Assembly: GCA_946570335.1 (NCBI GenBank)
Contig: CAMNYG010000052.1
Span: 1 to 7,575 of the forward strand
Reading direction: 5' to 3'
Length of the DNA stretch: 7,575 bases
Source: an uncultured Dietzia sp.
GTDB lineage: Bacteria > Actinomycetota > Actinomycetes > Mycobacteriales > Mycobacteriaceae
Below, in pieces: positions 5,263 to 7,575 of this stretch. The notes beneath the pieces are model-generated. The model saw only the letters and a program-made list of their open reading frames with translations. It had not been told where the DNA came from and did not search any database. The first letter of the stretch is position 1, and every line of letters begins with the position of its first letter. A program made the position numbers and the translations under genes.

Positions 5263-5946
5263 ATGAGAATCCTCGTGGTAGACGACGACCAGGCGGTCCG
5301 TGAATCGCTCCGGCGCTCACTGACGTTCAACGGTTACGAGGTCGAGCTCGCCGGTGACGGCGTGGAGGCGATCGAGTGTGTCGACAGCAACAGGCCCGAT
5401 GCCGTGATCCTCGACGTGATGATGCCCCGCCGGGACGGTCTCGAGGTGTGCCGGATTCTGCGCAGTCGTGGCGATGATCTCCCGGTGCTCATGCTCACCG
5501 CCCGCGATGCCGTGTCGGAGCGGGTGGCGGGCCTGGACGCGGGCGCGGACGATTATCTCCCGAAGCCCTTCGCGCTCGAGGAGCTGCTCGCGCGACTTCG
5601 GGCCCTGCTGCGTCGCCGGGGCTCCGAGACCGAGGACGTCGACGAGGTCCTGGAGTTCGAGGACCTGCGGATGGATCTCGCGACGCGCGAGGTCACGAGA
5701 GGGGAGCGGCGGATCCAGCTGACCCGCACGGAGTTCTCGTTGCTCGAGCTCCTCATGCACCATCCGCGCCGTGTGCTGACCCGCAGCCACATCCTCGAAG
5801 AGGTGTGGGGCTACGATTTCCCCACCTCGGGTAATGCGCTCGAGGTGTACATCGGATATCTCAGGCGCAAGACCGAGGGGGAGGGTGAGGTGCGGCTCAT
5901 CCACACCGTCCGCGGCGTGGGGTACGTGCTGCGCGAGACCCCGTAG
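5263..5946 (+). CDS. mprA: Two-component response regulator MprA (OmpR/PhoB family)
   Basis: Cytoplasmic DNA-binding response regulator, 227 aa. The receiver domain (about 1-118) has the acidic pair Asp7/Asp8, phosphoacceptor Asp51 in VILDVMMP, Thr79 and Lys101 in LPKPF. The winged-helix output domain (about 128-225) has [20 protein letters not shown], the recognition region [20 protein letters not shown] and the wing ending [11 protein letters not shown]. These match the mycobacterial persistence regulator MprA. ATG 5263 starts the first receiver strand (MRILVVDDD) directly; the upstream in-frame extension to 5167 lies in the terminator hairpin and is rejected. No Shine-Dalgarno is seen, so it may be leaderless. 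mprB follows 13 bases after its stop. In M. tuberculosis MprA answers envelope stress (detergent, alkaline pH) and controls sigE, pepD and its own operon. Confidence 0.92.
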   Translation: MRILVVDDDQAVRESLRRSLTFNGYEVELAGDGVEAIECVDSNRPDAVILDVMMPRRDGLEVCRILRSRGDDLPVLMLTARDAVSERVAGLDAGADDYLPKPFALEELLARLRALLRRRGSETEDVDEVLEFEDLRMDLATREVTRGERRIQLTRTEFSLLELLMHHPRRVLTRSHILEEVWGYDFPTSGNALEVYIGYLRRKTEGEGEVRLIHTVRGVGYVLRETP

Positions 5947-5959
5947 GGGAGTAACCGTA

Positions 5960-7351
5960 GTGACAGTGGGCGCGAGGGGGCGCAAGCCCGCCCCGATCTC
6001 GTTGCACCAGCGGGTGACCCTGTTGGCGGCGAGCTCGGTGGGGGTCGCGGTGGCCCTGATGGCCGTCGCGGCCTACTTCGTCGTGTCCGGATCCCTGTAC
6101 AGGGGGGTCAACGAGCGGCTCCAACAGCAGGCGGACCAACTGGTCAACAGTCAGCTCGCCTCGGAGTTCGCGCTGCAGTCCCGCAGCACACTCATCGCTC
6201 TGAGAGCCTTCAACCCGAATCTGGACGCGCAGATCGTCGCACCGTCCGGCGGGCGTACCGCCACCGGCGAGCCCTTTCAGATCGGTGCCCCGGAGATCGA
6301 GGTCGTGCGAGGCGAGGCCGAGTCGAGCCTGCGCGCCTCCGGGGGTAAGCAGATCTACGCGGTCGGCGTCCGCGACGGCTCCACGCTGATCCTCGCGCAG
6401 GACCTGGGTCCCACGCGGGCGACCCTGAACAGGTTGGCGATCGTCCTGACCCTGGTCGGCGCCGCGGGGATCGCGCTCGCCGCCGTGGCGGGGACCGCCG
6501 TGGGCCGCACCGGTCTGGCGCCGGTCGCCAGACTGACGCGGGCGGTGGAGCGAATCGCGCGGACCGATGATCTGCGACCCATCCCCGTCAGTGGCGACGA
6601 CGAGATCGCACGCCTGACCGCCACGTTCAACCAGATGCTGGTGGCGCTCCGGGAGAGCAGGGAACGGCAGGCGCGGCTCGTCGCGGACGCGGGGCACGAG
6701 CTGAAGACCCCGCTGACCAGCCTGCGTACGAATGTCGAGCTGCTCATCGCGGCCAGTCGCCCCGGCGCTCCCGCGATCCCGGATGAGGACCGTGGTGCGC
6801 TCGAGGTGGACGTGGTCGGTCAGATCTCCGAGCTGAGCCAGCTCGTCGGCGATCTCGTCGAACTCGCGCGCGAGGATTCCGGTGAGGTGGAGCTCGAGCC
6901 CGTCGCGGTGTCGGATGCCGTCGAGCGGGCGTTGGAGCGGGTCCGCCGCCGCCGGCACGACGTGGAGTTCAGGGTCGATCTGGTGCCGTGGTACTCGTTC
7001 GGCGATTCGGCGGGGATCGAACGCGCCGTGCTCAACATCTGTGACAACGCGGCCAAGTGGAGCCCCGGCGGCGGGACCGTCACGGTGACGATGCGTCCCG
7101 TCTCCGAGGCGGTGATGGAGTTGACGGTGTCGGATCAGGGCCCGGGGGTGCCGGAGCAGGACCGCCAGTTGGTCTTCGAGCGTTTCCATCGTTCCCGCGA
7201 GGCCAGGGCGATGCCGGGGTCCGGGTTGGGACTGGCCATCGTGCGCCAGGTCGCCACCCGGCACGGTGGCACCGTCGAGATCGGCGATGCCGAGGGGGGC
7301 GGCGCGGAAGTCCGGCTGACTCTGCCGGGTAGCGAACAACCACCGGATTGA
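5960..7351 (+). CDS. mprB: Membrane sensor histidine kinase MprB
   Basis: Envelope-stress sensor kinase partnered with MprA, 463 aa. The order is a short basic cytoplasmic N-terminus, membrane helix 1 (about 20-44), an extracytoplasmic domain of about 110 residues, helix 2 (about 157-181), HAMP (about 182-235), then the kinase core. The H-box is DAGHELKTPLTSLRTN with His246; the N-box is NICDNAAKWSP with Asn363; G1 is DQGPGVP, the F-box VFERFHRS and G2 GSGLGLAIV (421-428). The HAMP segment ARTDDLRPIPV and the RESRERQARLVADAGHEL linker closely match M. tuberculosis MprB. It lacks the roughly 35-residue C-terminal tail of that protein. Start GTG 5960 has AGGGGAG at 5945-5951 with an 8-base spacer; the upstream ATG 5834 would overlap mprA by more than 100 bases and is rejected. 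Confidence 0.93.
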   Translation: MTVGARGRKPAPISLHQRVTLLAASSVGVAVALMAVAAYFVVSGSLYRGVNERLQQQADQLVNSQLASEFALQSRSTLIALRAFNPNLDAQIVAPSGGRTATGEPFQIGAPEIEVVRGEAESSLRASGGKQIYAVGVRDGSTLILAQDLGPTRATLNRLAIVLTLVGAAGIALAAVAGTAVGRTGLAPVARLTRAVERIARTDDLRPIPVSGDDEIARLTATFNQMLVALRESRERQARLVADAGHELKTPLTSLRTNVELLIAASRPGAPAIPDEDRGALEVDVVGQISELSQLVGDLVELAREDSGEVELEPVAVSDAVERALERVRRRRHDVEFRVDLVPWYSFGDSAGIERAVLNICDNAAKWSPGGGTVTVTMRPVSEAVMELTVSDQGPGVPEQDRQLVFERFHRSREARAMPGSGLGLAIVRQVATRHGGTVEIGDAEGGGAEVRLTLPGSEQPPD

Positions 7352-7436
7352 TTCTCCCGCCCGACGCGCGCGGTGCTCGCCCCGGTCAGACGATCGGCGC
7401 CCCGGGAACGTCCCGATCTATCCACGCGGTTTTCTT

Positions 7437-7480
7437 CCAGATGGGTTTCAGCGGGCTCACAGCGTGGTGAGGAACGATAG
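7437..7480 (+). promoter_or_regulatory. Predicted MprA box before the putative pepD gene
   Basis: CCAG (7437), TCAG (7448) and ACAG (7459) repeat at 11-bp spacing and end 27 bp before ATG 7486, exactly matching the geometry upstream of mprA. The segment 7448-7469 matches 5225-5246 at 17 of 22 positions, including the shared run CAGCGTGGTG. AACGAT at 7473-7478 could be a -10 for a start at the ATG; alternatively GAGGAA at 7469-7474 may serve as a ribosome site with an 11-base spacer. A 6-bp stem GATCGG/CCGATC (7392-7397, 7413-7418) upstream might be a weak mprB terminator. Confidence 0.6.
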
Positions 7481-7485
7481 CTGCC

Positions 7486-7575
7486 ATGGAGAATGAAAAC
7501 GGTCGAGTCCCCGGCACCCCCGGGTCCGGCGACGAGTGGGCTTCCGGGGCGGGAGCCGGGGCGGGCGGTCACACC
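7486..7575 (+). CDS. Start of a putative PepD/HtrA-like serine protease, cut by the window edge
   Basis: Only the first 30 codons are present, open to the right edge. The peptide begins MENENGRVPGTPGSGDEW and continues Gly/Ala-rich; this is a disordered, hydrophilic segment with no diagnostic motif. The identification as pepD rests on context. In M. tuberculosis and Corynebacterium a membrane-anchored HtrA-type serine protease follows the mprAB-type genes, and such proteins begin with a low-complexity cytoplasmic tail before a single membrane helix. The MprA-box-like sequence upstream agrees. Start ATG 7486 is the first in-frame start after the repeats. No protease residue (His/Asp/Ser) is visible in the window. 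Confidence 0.6.
   Translation, partial: MENENGRVPGTPGSGDEWASGAGAGAGGHT

Noticed and set aside
5834..5959. ATG 5834 as the mprB start (505 aa)
   Set aside because: It would overlap mprA by 113 bases with an Arg/Cys-rich off-frame sequence; GTG 5960 has a good ribosome site right after the mprA stop.
5897..7339. 480-aa open frame on the minus strand antisense to mprB
   Set aside because: It is a codon-position shadow of a clear histidine kinase, is His/Arg/Gly-rich without any domain, and has no start signal.
1..7575. Hidden defence system, mobile element, CRISPR or phage module
   Set aside because: Every gene but the final fragment belongs to a recognised core family, no repeat arrays or integrase/transposase remnants are seen, and no region stands out in base composition.

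Overview
The window is high-GC DNA from an actinobacterium, almost certainly of the order Mycobacteriales (Corynebacteriales: Mycobacterium, Corynebacterium, Gordonia, Dietzia and relatives). The evidence is the MprA-MprB-PepD stress-response module, ribosomal proteins of mycobacterial type, and an acyl-CoA transferase pair resembling mycobacterial ScoA/ScoB. The genus cannot be fixed from the sequence alone. It is chromosomal core-type DNA: no tRNA, rRNA, CRISPR, insertion sequence or phage gene is visible.

Layout: (1) 1-1246, + strand: the 3' part of scoA and all of scoB, the two subunits of a family I 3-oxoacid CoA-transferase, overlapping by one base. (2) 1284-2051, +: a CPBP-family membrane protein (predicted intramembrane metalloprotease). 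(3) 2093-3055, -: an AEC-family permease, convergent with the CPBP gene across a 41-base gap that holds a hairpin. (4) 3237-4216, -: a tight four-gene operon, rpmB2-rpmG1-rpsN2-rpsR2 (L28, L33, S14, S18), all in the cysteine-poor, zinc-independent form, ending in two hairpins. (5) 4217-4606: a 390-base divergent regulatory region with a good sigma-70-type promoter, a perfect palindrome over its -10 element and a stable leader hairpin. (6) 4607-5087, +: rpmE2 (zinc-free L31 type B) and rpmF (L32), followed by two strong hairpins. (7) 5263-7351, +: mprA and mprB, a response regulator and its membrane sensor kinase. (8) 7486-7575, +: the first 30 codons of what is probably pepD/htrA, cut by the window edge.

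How the parts work together: the ribosomal proteins look like the low-zinc replacement set (C- paralogues) that releases zinc from ribosomes. In many actinobacteria such genes are repressed by Zur, but I see no AT-rich Zur-type box here. MprB should sense envelope stress and phosphorylate MprA, which in M. tuberculosis controls its own operon and pepD. The strongest new observation supports this circuit: the regions before mprA and before the putative pepD share the same element, three NCAG repeats spaced 11 bp, with an identical CAGCGTGGTG block, ending exactly the same distance (27 bp) from each start codon. This looks like a duplicated MprA operator, possibly driving leaderless transcripts. 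The order of the ribosomal genes, mprAB and the protease joins two blocks that are separate in M. tuberculosis.
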